Source of the DNA: Candidatus Mediterraneibacter gallistercoris
Lineage (GTDB): Bacteria > Bacillota_A > Clostridia > Lachnospirales > Lachnospiraceae
NCBI GenBank assembly: GCA_019119745.1
Contig: DWWI01000137.1
Coordinates: 1-12,015 of the forward strand
Reading direction: 5' to 3'
DNA: 12,015 nt
Shown here: positions 1 to 7,234 of the stretch, in pieces
How the letters are laid out: the number at the start of each line of letters is the position of its first letter
Numbering within the stretch: the stretch's first letter is position 1
The notes under the pieces: model-generated
What the model saw: the letters and a program-made list of their open reading frames with translations, nothing else
Databases searched by the model: none
What the model was told of the DNA's origin: nothing
Made by a program: the position numbers and the translations under genes

Positions 1-1
1 G

Positions 2-781
2 ATCAAGGAGATGCAGGAGAGAAAGAAGGAGCTCGGTCTTACTTATGCACAGATAGCGGAGAGGTCGGGCCTGCCGGTGGGAACGGTTCAGAAAGTGCTC
101 GGCGGGATCACACTGACGCCCAGATATGATACGATCATGGCTCTGGAGAGTGTGCTTGGTGAGGAGCAGCCTATGGCAGTGAGAGAGTCAGCCGCACCAT
201 ATAATGTAAAGAAGCAGGGAGAATACACACTGGAGGATTACTATCAGTTCCCGGACGATGTGCGTCTGGAGCTGATCGACGGCGTGATCTACTACATGTC
301 CTCACCGACGTCTGCCCATCAGCTCATCGGCGGCTATATATACAGCAGACTGCTTCAGCACGTGCTGAATAATGGCGGGCAATGTCTGCCGATGATCGCG
401 CCAATGGATGTACAGCTTGACTGTGATGAAAAGACGATGGTTGAGCCGGATGTGCTCATCGTGTGCGACAGGGATAAGATTATTAACCGGTGTGTGTACG
501 GTGCCCCGGATTTTATCATTGAGATACTGTCAAAATCGACGAAGAAGAAAGATTCCGTGATCAAGCTGAATAAATATCTGAACGCGGGCGTGCGGGAATA
601 CTGGATGATCGATCCCATGAAAAAGAAAGTCATCGTATATGATTTTGATCATGATGAATATCCGGTGATCTACGGTTTTGATGGGAAGGTTCCGGTCGGA
701 ATCTGGAACGGAGATCTGGCGATTGACTTCGCGGAAGTGTACGATCATGTGAAATTTCTTTATGAACGGGAGAAAGAATAG
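2..781 (+). CDS. HTH-Uma2 (DUF820) nuclease-fold protein, 5' end outside window
   Basis: The first roughly 50 residues look like a Cro/C1-type helix-turn-helix (AQIAERSGLPVGTVQKVL). The rest is an Uma2-family domain with the PD-(D/E)XK nuclease fold. Counting from the ATG at 11, the visible family motifs are EPD (Asp147), a hydrophobic strand ending in Glu171 (FIIEILS), and the KLNKYLNAGVREYW block followed by IDP. The reading frame is open back to base 2 and reads I-K-E before that ATG. AAGGAG touches the ATG with no spacer, so it cannot serve as its ribosome site; the true start is probably a few codons outside the window. The family is very widespread in Firmicutes and cyanobacteria, usually called an endonuclease, but its physiological role is not established. 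No terminator is evident after the stop. Confidence 0.85.
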   Translation: MKEMQERKKELGLTYAQIAERSGLPVGTVQKVLGGITLTPRYDTIMALESVLGEEQPMAVRESAAPYNVKKQGEYTLEDYYQFPDDVRLELIDGVIYYMSSPTSAHQLIGGYIYSRLLQHVLNNGGQCLPMIAPMDVQLDCDEKTMVEPDVLIVCDRDKIINRCVYGAPDFIIEILSKSTKKKDSVIKLNKYLNAGVREYWMIDPMKKKVIVYDFDHDEYPVIYGFDGKVPVGIWNGDLAIDFAEVYDHVKFLYEREKE

Positions 782-890
782 TGACAATTCATCCGATCAT
801 ATGGCCGGACTGTTGTGAAAATAAGGAATACACAGAATATTCACTAAAATTAAAGAAGTATAAACAATTCTAAAATAAGTGATAAAGTCA

Positions 891-919
891 CTGACAAAAC
901 CGGATTCTTCTGTTAAAAT
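891..919 (+). promoter_or_regulatory. Promoter of the 54-aa proline-repeat protein
   Basis: CTGACA at 891-896 and TAAAAT at 914-919 are separated by 17 nt. This fits a housekeeping sigma-A promoter. Transcription would start near 926, giving a leader of about 54 nt before the ATG at 980. Confidence 0.65.
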
Positions 920-979
920 GCAAACGTAGCGTGAAACAGACATTTTATTTTGGAGATTCATTCACAGGAGGAACGGATT

Positions 980-1144
980 ATGTCTTTAGAATATTATTAT
1001 AGATTAGTAAACAGTGGTATCGGTAAGAAAGTAAAAGAGGTCTTAAACGGGCTGATTCCCGGACTGATCCCGGAGCCGGTGCCGGTAAGAGTACCGGTGA
1101 GACAGCCGGAGAGAAGACCCGGGGATTTCCGGAATGGCAGGTAA
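980..1144 (+). CDS. Small basic protein with xxxP tetrapeptide repeats
   Basis: I do not recognise this 54-aa protein. The ATG at 980 has AGGAGG at 966-971 (8-nt spacing). A TTG at 950 in the same frame has no such site, so I prefer 980. The N-terminal half (residues 1-26) has a Tyr triplet and a Lys-containing stretch (GIGKKVKEVLNGL). From residue 24 the chain becomes proline-rich, with Pro at 27, 31, 35, 39, 43 and 47: a strict period of four, so six tandem xxxP units, the later ones Arg-rich. It has about ten basic and five acidic residues and no signal peptide. It sits alone between its own promoter and a terminator, which argues for a genuine expressed gene. The function is unknown; a secreted peptide, a membrane-binding peptide or a partner of a neighbouring protein are all possible. 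Confidence 0.6.
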   Translation: MSLEYYYRLVNSGIGKKVKEVLNGLIPGLIPEPVPVRVPVRQPERRPGDFRNGR

Positions 1145-1186
1145 TGAATAAGAATAAGTGAATACGAATAAACAATAAAAAGCAGT

Positions 1187-1225
1187 GCCGCATCAGGTGA
1201 GAAAATAACTGATGCGGCTTTTGTC
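1187..1225 (+). terminator. Rho-independent terminator after the small proline-repeat gene
   Basis: A perfect 10-bp stem, GCCGCATCAG (1187-1196) with CTGATGCGGC (1209-1218), encloses a 12-nt loop and is followed by TTTTGTCTT. An A-rich tract before the stem could make it partly bidirectional. Confidence 0.85.
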
Positions 1226-1322
1226 TTGTGTTGCTTCAAAATTCATGCTAGAGTAACAAATATCAGAACATTAGTACGACTTAGCAAATAATGCGGTCTG
1301 AACTTTTTCGGGGAGGATGAAG

Positions 1323-2243
1323 ATGAAAAACAGGAAAAAGATAAGGGCGATATTGTGTTCTCTGTTGCTTGCTTTTTCGCTTGCAGCCTGCAGTAGCCTG
1401 GACGGGGGCACTGCGTACAGTGGTAATACTGCTGCTGATAGTGCAGACAGCAGTTCCTCAGTACAGACCGCCGATACAGTTGAGGATGTACCGGAGTACA
1501 GCGGAGAGCCCTATGTGGAGATCAATGACAATCAGCCGGAGTTTGAGGAGTACGAACTGACTACAGTTCCCTTTGAAAACTACAGTAAATTGGACGAACT
1601 GGGCCGATGCGGGGAAGCGGAGGCATGTGTGGGAGAAGAGACTATGCCAACCGAAGACCGAGAGAGTATCAGTGGCGTGGAGCCCACCGGTTGGGAAAAT
1701 GAGAAGTACGACATTGTGGACGGCGGATATGTGTATAACCGCTGTCATCTGATCGGATTCCAGCTCACCGGGGAGAATGCCAATGAAGAGAATCTCATTA
1801 CAGGAACCCGCTATATGAACACGGAGGGGATGCTTCCCTTTGAAAATATGGTGGCCGATTATATCCATGATACGGACAATCATGTGCTGTACCGGGTGAC
1901 GCCCATTTTCGAGGGAGAGGATCTGGTGGCTTCCGGTGTCCAGATGGAGGCGGAGTCTGTAGAAGATGACGGGGCCGGAATCTGTTTCAATGTATATGTA
2001 TATAATGTACAGCCGCAGATAACGATCAATTATGCAACTGGAGAAAACTGGGAGAGCTCAGAGTCAGACAATGCAGAGACAGAGGAACAGACTTATATAA
2101 TTAATGAAAATACAGAGAAGTTCCACGATCCGGACTGCTCCAGCGTGGAGGATATCAAGGAGAAAAATAAAAGAGAATTCACGGGCACGCGGGACGAACT
2201 GATTGAGGAAGGGTACAAACCGTGCGGAATCTGTAAGCCGTGA
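1323..2243 (+). CDS. Lipoprotein DNA/RNA non-specific endonuclease with C-terminal His/Cys domain
   Basis: This 306-aa protein starts at ATG 1323, with GGAGG at 1312-1316 (6-nt spacing). The in-frame ATG at 1317 abuts that site and is rejected. Residues 1-23 form a lipoprotein signal (basic N-terminus, hydrophobic core, lipobox LAAC with Cys23), so the protein should be anchored on the outer face of the membrane. After a Ser/Asp-rich linker comes a non-specific (beta-beta-alpha metal) endonuclease core like the EndA/streptodornase group: NRCHLIG with probable catalytic His142, then NLITGTRYMN, in which Asn166 is a likely metal ligand. The last about 45 residues carry H268, C272, C301 and C304 in an FHxPxC...GYKPCGxCKP layout, a likely zinc-binding module resembling the Ada metal-binding type. 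Extracellular nucleic-acid breakdown is the likely role, which fits the nucleoside importer downstream, although a terminator separates the two. No clear promoter was found. Confidence 0.8.
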   Translation: MKNRKKIRAILCSLLLAFSLAACSSLDGGTAYSGNTAADSADSSSSVQTADTVEDVPEYSGEPYVEINDNQPEFEEYELTTVPFENYSKLDELGRCGEAEACVGEETMPTEDRESISGVEPTGWENEKYDIVDGGYVYNRCHLIGFQLTGENANEENLITGTRYMNTEGMLPFENMVADYIHDTDNHVLYRVTPIFEGEDLVASGVQMEAESVEDDGAGICFNVYVYNVQPQITINYATGENWESSESDNAETEEQTYIINENTEKFHDPDCSSVEDIKEKNKREFTGTRDELIEEGYKPCGICKP

Positions 2244-2294
2244 CAATGTGAAAAGTCTGCAAATAGTAAAAACTTAAGAGAAAAATCGGATCAG

Positions 2295-2326
2295 AGGAAA
2301 GAGTAAATCATGCTCTTTCCTTTTTT
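2295..2326 (+). terminator. Rho-independent terminator after the nuclease gene
   Basis: Stem GGAAAGAG (2296-2303) pairs with CTCTTTCC (2313-2320) around a 9-nt loop and is followed directly by six T (2321-2326). It closes the nuclease transcript before the nucleoside locus. Confidence 0.85.
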
Positions 2327-2361
2327 ACGCGATAAGTCAGGCAAGCGTCTGCCGGGGTGTA

Positions 2362-2396
2362 TGATCGGACATTTTCCGGTTCCCCTTATCCGATCG
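2362..2396. repeat. Inverted repeat in the gap before the importer promoter
   Basis: TGATCGGA (2362-2369) and TCCGATCG (2389-2396) can pair as an 8-bp stem with one G-T pair and a 19-nt loop. No T-run follows. The rest of the 2327-2503 gap holds no credible ORF, and I see no match to the purine or other common riboswitch cores. It lies upstream of the mapped promoter, so it would not be in that mRNA. Confidence 0.35.
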
Positions 2397-2503
2397 ATGG
2401 GTGTGTGCCTTTGGGAAATTCCGGTGATTAGTGATACCGTACAAAACAGCATGTATGGTTTTATGCATATTTTATGAAAATAATTTGAATACATCCAGAA
2501 TGG

Positions 2504-2532
2504 TTTACATATTTAACAACTTGTGTTATATA
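2504..2532 (+). promoter_or_regulatory. Promoter of the nucleoside importer operon
   Basis: TTTACA (2504-2509) and TATATA (2527-2532) are spaced by 17 nt, with a TG at 2524-2525 that makes an extended -10. Transcription should start around 2538-2540, which puts the operator-like repeats on the start site and early leader. Confidence 0.65.
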
Positions 2533-2574
2533 TAAATCAACTTGTACAACAAGTAATAATAAATGGTACAACAA
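2517..2574. promoter_or_regulatory. Probable GntR operator cluster at the importer promoter
   Basis: CAACTTGT occurs at 2517-2524 and again at 2538-2545, 21 bp apart. ACTTGT (2540-2545) is mirrored by ACAAGT (2549-2554). GTACAACAA occurs at 2544-2552 and 2566-2574, 22 bp apart. The central site contains the palindrome TTGTACAA (2542-2549). ACTTGTAC also forms the arms of the palindrome downstream of the gntR promoter, so the same regulator probably binds both places. The position across the -10 and start site fits repression. Confidence 0.6.
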
Positions 2575-2594
2575 AACCGAAAAGGAGGAGAAAA

Positions 2595-3629
2595 ATGAAG
2601 AAACAAATGAAGCGGATCGCGGCTGTTTCCATGGCGGTCTGTCTGACGGCGTCCATGGCAGGCTGTGCCCCGGGCAGCGATGAAGAAGAGGGAAAGCCCG
2701 GGGCGCCCCACATCGGGATCATCTTCACGCAGGCAGGGCTTGGCGGAAATTCATTCAATGACCTTGCGCTTGAGGGCGTGCAGCAGGCTGCGGAGGATTT
2801 CGGCATTACATATGATCAGGTAGAGCCAAAATCCGTGGCCGATGAGGAGATCATTCAGGATGAGATGGCGTCCTCGGAAGAGTATGACCTGATCATCTGC
2901 GTGGGTGACGAACAGGTGGATGCGCTGGAAAATGTTGCGTCTGTCTATACAGACCAGAAATTTGCACTTCTCGACGCGACTTCCGATCTTCCAAATGTAG
3001 CGTCCTACTCCTGTAAAGCTCAGGAAGGGAGCTTCATGGTGGGCGCGCTGGCAGTACTTGCGAAGCAGGAGAAGATTGACGGCAAACTCTCAGACGGAGA
3101 TACCATCGGTTTCGTCGGCGGTGTAGACAATCCGCTGATCAATGAGTTCGCGGCAGGATACAAGGCAGGAGCCGAATACGTGGATCCGGATATCAATGTA
3201 CTGATAGATTATGCCGGAAGCTTCAATGATCCGACCACAGCCAAGAACATTGCCAATACCTTTAATGAGAAGGGCGCGGACGTGATTTTCCATGCGGCAG
3301 GCGCATCAGGAATGGGTGTGTTCCAGGCAGCAGAGGAGAAGGGATTTGTCGCCATCGGCGTGAATTTAAACCAGAACAATATCGCACCGGATTATATTAT
3401 GGCAAGTATGCTCAAGAAGCTGGACACCTGCGCATATGAAGCAATCGAGAGTGTGGTGGACGATACTTATACGGGAGAGAATCAGCTTCTCGGCTTAAGC
3501 GACGGCGGTGTGGACTACACAGTGGAAGAGAGCAATATCAAGGTGCCGGACGACATTATCTCCCGTCTGGATGAGATCCGCGAAGGAATCATTTCAGGAG
3601 AGATCGAAGTACCGAACGAACTGGATTGA
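2595..3629 (+). CDS. BMP/PnrA-type nucleoside-binding lipoprotein
   Basis: This 344-aa substrate-binding lipoprotein belongs to an ABC importer. The ATG at 2595 follows AGGAGG (2583-2588) by 6 nt; the open frame extends further upstream but has no better start. Residues 1-24 are a lipoprotein signal with lipobox MAGC and Cys24. The mature part is a Bmp/PnrA family domain of periplasmic-binding fold: a first strand HIGIIF followed by the GLGGNSFND loop, ICVGDEQVDAL, EGSFMVGALA, GFVGGVDNP, and the late VIFHAAGASGMGVFQAA and GVNLNQN segments. Known members (PnrA of Treponema, BmpDEFG, the nupNOPQ system of Bacillus) bind purine or other nucleosides. It heads an operon with its ATPase and both permeases and lies upstream of nucleoside-cleaving enzymes, which supports nucleosides as the ligand. 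The exact base preference cannot be read from sequence. Confidence 0.92.
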   Translation: MKKQMKRIAAVSMAVCLTASMAGCAPGSDEEEGKPGAPHIGIIFTQAGLGGNSFNDLALEGVQQAAEDFGITYDQVEPKSVADEEIIQDEMASSEEYDLIICVGDEQVDALENVASVYTDQKFALLDATSDLPNVASYSCKAQEGSFMVGALAVLAKQEKIDGKLSDGDTIGFVGGVDNPLINEFAAGYKAGAEYVDPDINVLIDYAGSFNDPTTAKNIANTFNEKGADVIFHAAGASGMGVFQAAEEKGFVAIGVNLNQNNIAPDYIMASMLKKLDTCAYEAIESVVDDTYTGENQLLGLSDGGVDYTVEESNIKVPDDIISRLDEIREGIISGEIEVPNELD

Positions 3630-3653
3630 TACAAAGGAAGAGAGGTGACAGAT

Positions 3654-5159
3654 ATGGAAGCAATTAAAATGACAGGAATCGTAAAATGTTTCGGACGTGT
3701 CCGGGCAAACGACGGAATTGATTTTACTGTCAATGAACAGGAGATCCATTGTCTGCTTGGGGAGAACGGAACGGGAAAAAGCACGCTTATGAATATTCTT
3801 TTCGGGTTGTACCATCAGGACGAAGGCGAGATATTTATTCACGGAAAGAAAGCGGCGATCTCCAATCCGAATGATGCATATGAGCTGGGAATCGGTATGG
3901 TGCATCAGCATTTTATGCTTGTGAATCAGCTTACGGTTCTGGAGAACATTATCATGGGAAAAGAGCCGGGCGGGCTTTTTCTTGACAAGAAAAAATGTGA
4001 AGAACAGGTATCCGGACTTGTAGATAAGTTCGGTTTTAAAATCGATCTGCAGGAAAAAGTCGAAAATCTATCTGTAGGAATGCGCCAGAGAGTAGAGATC
4101 TTAAAAACATTGTACCGCGGGGCTGATATCGTGATACTGGACGAGCCGACTGCAGTACTTACCCCTCAGGAGGTAGACGAGCTGTTCAAGATATTGAGAC
4201 AGCTTAAAAAAGACGGAAAGACGATCGTGTTTATTACACATAAGCTCAATGAAACCATGGCGCTTTCAGACAGGATCACCGTGCTGAGAAAAGGAAAGGT
4301 TGTCTACCGGTGCAATACATCAGAGACAGACGAGAAAGAGCTTGCCGCAAAGATGGTGGGCAGGTCGGTGGAGACGGTCATGACAAAGAAAGGGCAGATC
4401 CGGGGCGATGTGGCCATGGAACTGAAAAATGTCCGTCTGTTAAAGAAAGCACAGGAGACGGTAAACCTGACAGTTCATGCCGGTGAGATACTGGGAATCG
4501 CGGGTGTAGACGGAAACGGGCAGCAGGAGCTGGAAGCTCTGATCATAGGAAATAAAAAGATGAAAGAGGGCTCACTGCTCATCAACGGGACTGAAGCCCG
4601 GAAGATGTCAGTAAAAGAGAGAAAGAAACTGGGAATCGGCTATATTCCGTCGGATCGTCATAAGAACGCCATGATAGCGGACTTTTCCATTGCAGAGAAT
4701 TTTCTCCTCGGATATCAGGACAAACCGCAGTATAACAGTCACGGTTTTATCAATTATGCAAATCTGCGGAAAGACGCGCAGGAACAGGTTGACCGGTTCG
4801 AGACAAAGCTGGCGGGACTGGATCAGCCCATCGGACAGCTCTCGGGCGGAAACCAGCAGAAGATCATCCTCGGGAGAGAGACAAGCCATGACCCGTCGTT
4901 CATGCTCGTGGCACAGCCGGTGAGAGGTCTGGATATAGGAGCTATCGAGAAGGTGCACCGTACATTGCTGGAGCTCAAAGAACAGGGGAAAGCCATCCTG
5001 CTCATATCTGCGGAACTCTCGGATATCATGAACCTAAGCGACCGGATCGCGGTTCTCTATGAGGGAAGGGTGAGCGCCTTGTTTGAAAACGGAGAATATA
5101 CAAAAGAAGAAATCGGACTGTTTATGACAGGAAAAAGTGCGGGAGGTAAGAACTCATGA
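3654..5159 (+). CDS. Nucleoside ABC importer, duplicated ATPase subunit
   Basis: This 501-aa protein has two ABC ATPase domains in tandem, as in the sugar/nucleoside (CUT2/BMP) importers. Domain 1 has Walker A GENGTGKST (residues 36-44), signature LSVGM (139-143) and Walker B ILDEP with Asp163-Glu164. Domain 2 has a degenerate Walker A (GVDGNGQQ, 284-291), signature LSGGNQQK from 396, and VAQP where Gln421 stands in the catalytic Glu position. That degenerate second site is usual in this family, so one site probably does most of the hydrolysis. I chose ATG 3654, 8 nt after GAGAGG; the GTG at 3645 is a possible alternative adding three residues. The stop overlaps the next start in ATGA, so translation is likely coupled. 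It pairs with the two downstream permeases. Confidence 0.93.
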   Translation: MEAIKMTGIVKCFGRVRANDGIDFTVNEQEIHCLLGENGTGKSTLMNILFGLYHQDEGEIFIHGKKAAISNPNDAYELGIGMVHQHFMLVNQLTVLENIIMGKEPGGLFLDKKKCEEQVSGLVDKFGFKIDLQEKVENLSVGMRQRVEILKTLYRGADIVILDEPTAVLTPQEVDELFKILRQLKKDGKTIVFITHKLNETMALSDRITVLRKGKVVYRCNTSETDEKELAAKMVGRSVETVMTKKGQIRGDVAMELKNVRLLKKAQETVNLTVHAGEILGIAGVDGNGQQELEALIIGNKKMKEGSLLINGTEARKMSVKERKKLGIGYIPSDRHKNAMIADFSIAENFLLGYQDKPQYNSHGFINYANLRKDAQEQVDRFETKLAGLDQPIGQLSGGNQQKIILGRETSHDPSFMLVAQPVRGLDIGAIEKVHRTLLELKEQGKAILLISAELSDIMNLSDRIAVLYEGRVSALFENGEYTKEEIGLFMTGKSAGGKNS

Positions 5160-6187
5160 AGAAATGGGAACAGATGAGTGAACTGAAGAAATCTCTGGCA
5201 GCCATCGGGATCGCCATTCTGGTCGGCGCTCTGTTTATCCTGCTGTCAGGCGAGTCTCCGATCGAAGCGTACGGAGCCCTGTTAAAGGGAGCGCTGGGGA
5301 GCCCGAAATCCATAGCAAATACCATCAGTAAAAGTATTCCGCTGGCATTTACCGGACTGGCGGTGGCACTTGGCTCCCGCTGCGGTATGCTCAATATCGG
5401 AGCAGAAGGACAGCTCCACGCAGGTGCTATGGCAGCTGTGCTGACCGCTCTGAGCCTGGCTTCTTTCCCGGCGCCGATTGTGCTGGTCGTAAGTATCATT
5501 GCAGGAATTCTTGCGGGAATGATCGTCGGAGGCATCCCGGGATTCTTTAAGGCAAAGCTCAATACAAATGAAGTGATCGTGGCGATCATGCTGAACTATA
5601 TCTGCACGCTGTTTACCTCATGGCTGGTAAACGGACCGGTCAAGTCGGACGGCTCCACTGCACAGACAGAAGTGCTCCCGGAGGGCGTATGGCTGGGAAG
5701 ACTGATCCCCCAGACACAGCTTACGACAGCGCTTTTCATCCTGATTGCGGTTGCGGTTCTTATGTACATATTTTTATGGAAAACTTCTGTGGGATACCAG
5801 CTCCGTGCAGTAGGCGCGAATCCGTCGGCCGCAGGAACGGCAGGCATCCGGGTGAAGCTGTACATGGTTATGGCAATGGTTTTAAGCGGCGGTCTGGCAG
5901 CCCTTGCGGGCATCACGGAAGTGTTCGGCAAGTACCACAGATTTATCGAGGGCTTCTCCCCGTCATTCGGATTTACGGGGATCGCGGTGGCAATACTCGG
6001 CCGTAATCATCCGGCAGGTGTACTGCTCACAGCACTTCTGTTCGGTATTATGGACATGGGCGCACTGCGTATGAGCCGTGTGACCGATGTATCTACGAAC
6101 ATGGTAACAGTGGTTCAGAGTCTTGTCATCCTTCTGGTGGCGGCTCCGGAACTGATCAAATGGAATAAGAAGAGAAAGAGAGGGTGA
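5156..6187 (+). CDS. Nucleoside ABC importer permease 1
   Basis: This 343-aa integral membrane protein belongs to the BPD_transp_2 permease family (NupP-like). The ATG at 5156 overlaps the ATPase stop by 4 nt, and GGAGG at 5142-5146 lies within the end of the ATPase gene (9-nt spacing). A short cytoplasmic N-terminus (residues 1-13) precedes the first hydrophobic helix at about 14-34. Multiple further helices follow, with the conserved LNIGAEGQLHAGA segment near residues 78-90 that is typical of this permease type. The Lys/Arg-rich C-terminal tail (KWNKKRKRG) fits a cytoplasmic end. It should form the transmembrane channel as a heterodimer with permease 2, energised by the duplicated ATPase. 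Length is normal and there is no sign of damage. Confidence 0.92.
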   Translation: MKKWEQMSELKKSLAAIGIAILVGALFILLSGESPIEAYGALLKGALGSPKSIANTISKSIPLAFTGLAVALGSRCGMLNIGAEGQLHAGAMAAVLTALSLASFPAPIVLVVSIIAGILAGMIVGGIPGFFKAKLNTNEVIVAIMLNYICTLFTSWLVNGPVKSDGSTAQTEVLPEGVWLGRLIPQTQLTTALFILIAVAVLMYIFLWKTSVGYQLRAVGANPSAAGTAGIRVKLYMVMAMVLSGGLAALAGITEVFGKYHRFIEGFSPSFGFTGIAVAILGRNHPAGVLLTALLFGIMDMGALRMSRVTDVSTNMVTVVQSLVILLVAAPELIKWNKKRKRG

Positions 6188-6192
6188 TCTTC

Positions 6193-7098
6193 ATGGCAGA
6201 TATTAATAATTTTCTGGCACTTATGCTGCAGTTGTCGGTACCTATCGTTCTTGGCGCACTCTGTGGAACGATCGCGGAGCGCGGCGGTATCATCCTGCTG
6301 GGTGTGGAGGGCCTCATGCTGATCGGCGCGTTTGCCGGCGTGGCAGGTTCTTTCTTCACAGGCTCCGCATTTGCCGGCGCAGTGATCTCTGTCCTTGCCG
6401 GAGCTTTCGTCGGCTGGCTCTATGCACTGTTCTGTCTGAAATGGAAAGCACAGCAGTCTGTAGTCGGAGTCGGGATCAACCTCTTTGCCAGCGGGATTAC
6501 GGCGGTCATGCTGAAAGCTATCTGGCACACAGAAGGAATGTCCGATTCTGTGGAGGCGTTTTCAAGTTTTACTGTACCCGGTCTGTCGAAGATCCCGGTG
6601 ATCGGGGCCTTGTTTTATGAGCAGTCGCCGTACCTGTATCTGATGATCCTGATCGTAGCAGCTACATGGATCCTGTTCTATCGTACAAAATACGGTCTCC
6701 GTTACCGCGCCATCGGCGATCAGCCTTACGCCGTGCAGACCTGCGGCGTGCCAGTCAACCGTTACCGTTACATCGCCATGATGGCGGCAGGAGCGATCGC
6801 AGGGCTTGCAGGCTCTTACCTGTCGCTGGCACAGAACAACCTCTTCGTCACGGATATGGTATCCGGACGTGGTTTCATGGGCCTTGCGGCAAATATCTTC
6901 GGCGGCTGGAATCCGATCGGCTCTCTGGGAGCGGGCATGGTGTTCGCCGTGGCACAGGCGGCAAGGTTCTATCTGACGGATTTCGAGATCCCGTCACAGA
7001 TCGTCCAGATGCTCCCGTATGTGGTCACACTGCTGATCCTGCTGTTCGTCGGAAAGCGGGTAAAAGGGCCGGAAGCACTTGGCAAACTGGTAGATTAG
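6193..7098 (+). CDS. Nucleoside ABC importer permease 2
   Basis: This 301-aa permease is the usual shorter partner (NupQ-like) of permease 1. I chose ATG 6193, 9 nt after GAGAGG (6178-6183); the GTG at 6184 overlaps that site and is unlikely. It has about eight hydrophobic helices. The conserved ERGGIILLGVEGLML segment lies near residues 27-41, and a loop with YGLRYRAIGDQPYA sits mid-protein, a family feature where the ATPase is thought to dock. The gene lies 5 nt after permease 1 and is the last gene of the importer unit. Its final codons contain the -35 box of the gntR promoter, so importer and enzyme genes can be transcribed separately or by read-through. Confidence 0.92.
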   Translation: MADINNFLALMLQLSVPIVLGALCGTIAERGGIILLGVEGLMLIGAFAGVAGSFFTGSAFAGAVISVLAGAFVGWLYALFCLKWKAQQSVVGVGINLFASGITAVMLKAIWHTEGMSDSVEAFSSFTVPGLSKIPVIGALFYEQSPYLYLMILIVAATWILFYRTKYGLRYRAIGDQPYAVQTCGVPVNRYRYIAMMAAGAIAGLAGSYLSLAQNNLFVTDMVSGRGFMGLAANIFGGWNPIGSLGAGMVFAVAQAARFYLTDFEIPSQIVQMLPYVVTLLILLFVGKRVKGPEALGKLVD

Positions 7099-7107
7099 AC
7101 TTATACT
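7079..7107 (+). promoter_or_regulatory. Promoter of the gntR-deoD-hydrolase-deoB unit
   Basis: TTGGCA (7079-7084) and TATACT (7102-7107) are separated by 17 nt, a near-consensus sigma-A promoter whose -35 lies inside the end of permease 2. The start site would be near 7114, just upstream of the palindromic operator, giving a leader of about 120 nt. Confidence 0.7.
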
Positions 7108-7120
7108 AATCATAAGGTTG

Positions 7121-7147
7121 ATGTACAAGTAGAGATTACTTGTACAT
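7121..7147. promoter_or_regulatory. Palindromic operator, probable GntR autoregulatory site
   Basis: Perfect inverted repeat: ATGTACAAGTA (7121-7131) and TACTTGTACAT (7137-7147), with a 5-bp GAGAT spacer. Each arm itself contains the palindrome TGTACA. It starts about 7 bp downstream of the predicted transcription start and precedes a GntR-type regulator gene, the classic place for an autorepressor site. No T-run follows, so it is not a terminator. ACTTGTAC recurs at the importer promoter. Confidence 0.7.
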
Positions 7148-7234
7148 ATGAAAACACTGCGGTTTATACGGGCTCTAATACAGCCGGGTGTGAACTGCCG
7201 TACCCTGTGATTAGTGGAAGGAGAAGATACCTGC

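Noticed and set aside
2327..2503. Riboswitch upstream of the importer
   Set aside because: No purine, preQ1 or other common riboswitch core is visible, and the region lies before the predicted start site.
7121..7147. Palindrome after permease 2 as a terminator
   Set aside because: No T-run follows on either strand, and it sits just downstream of a near-consensus promoter.
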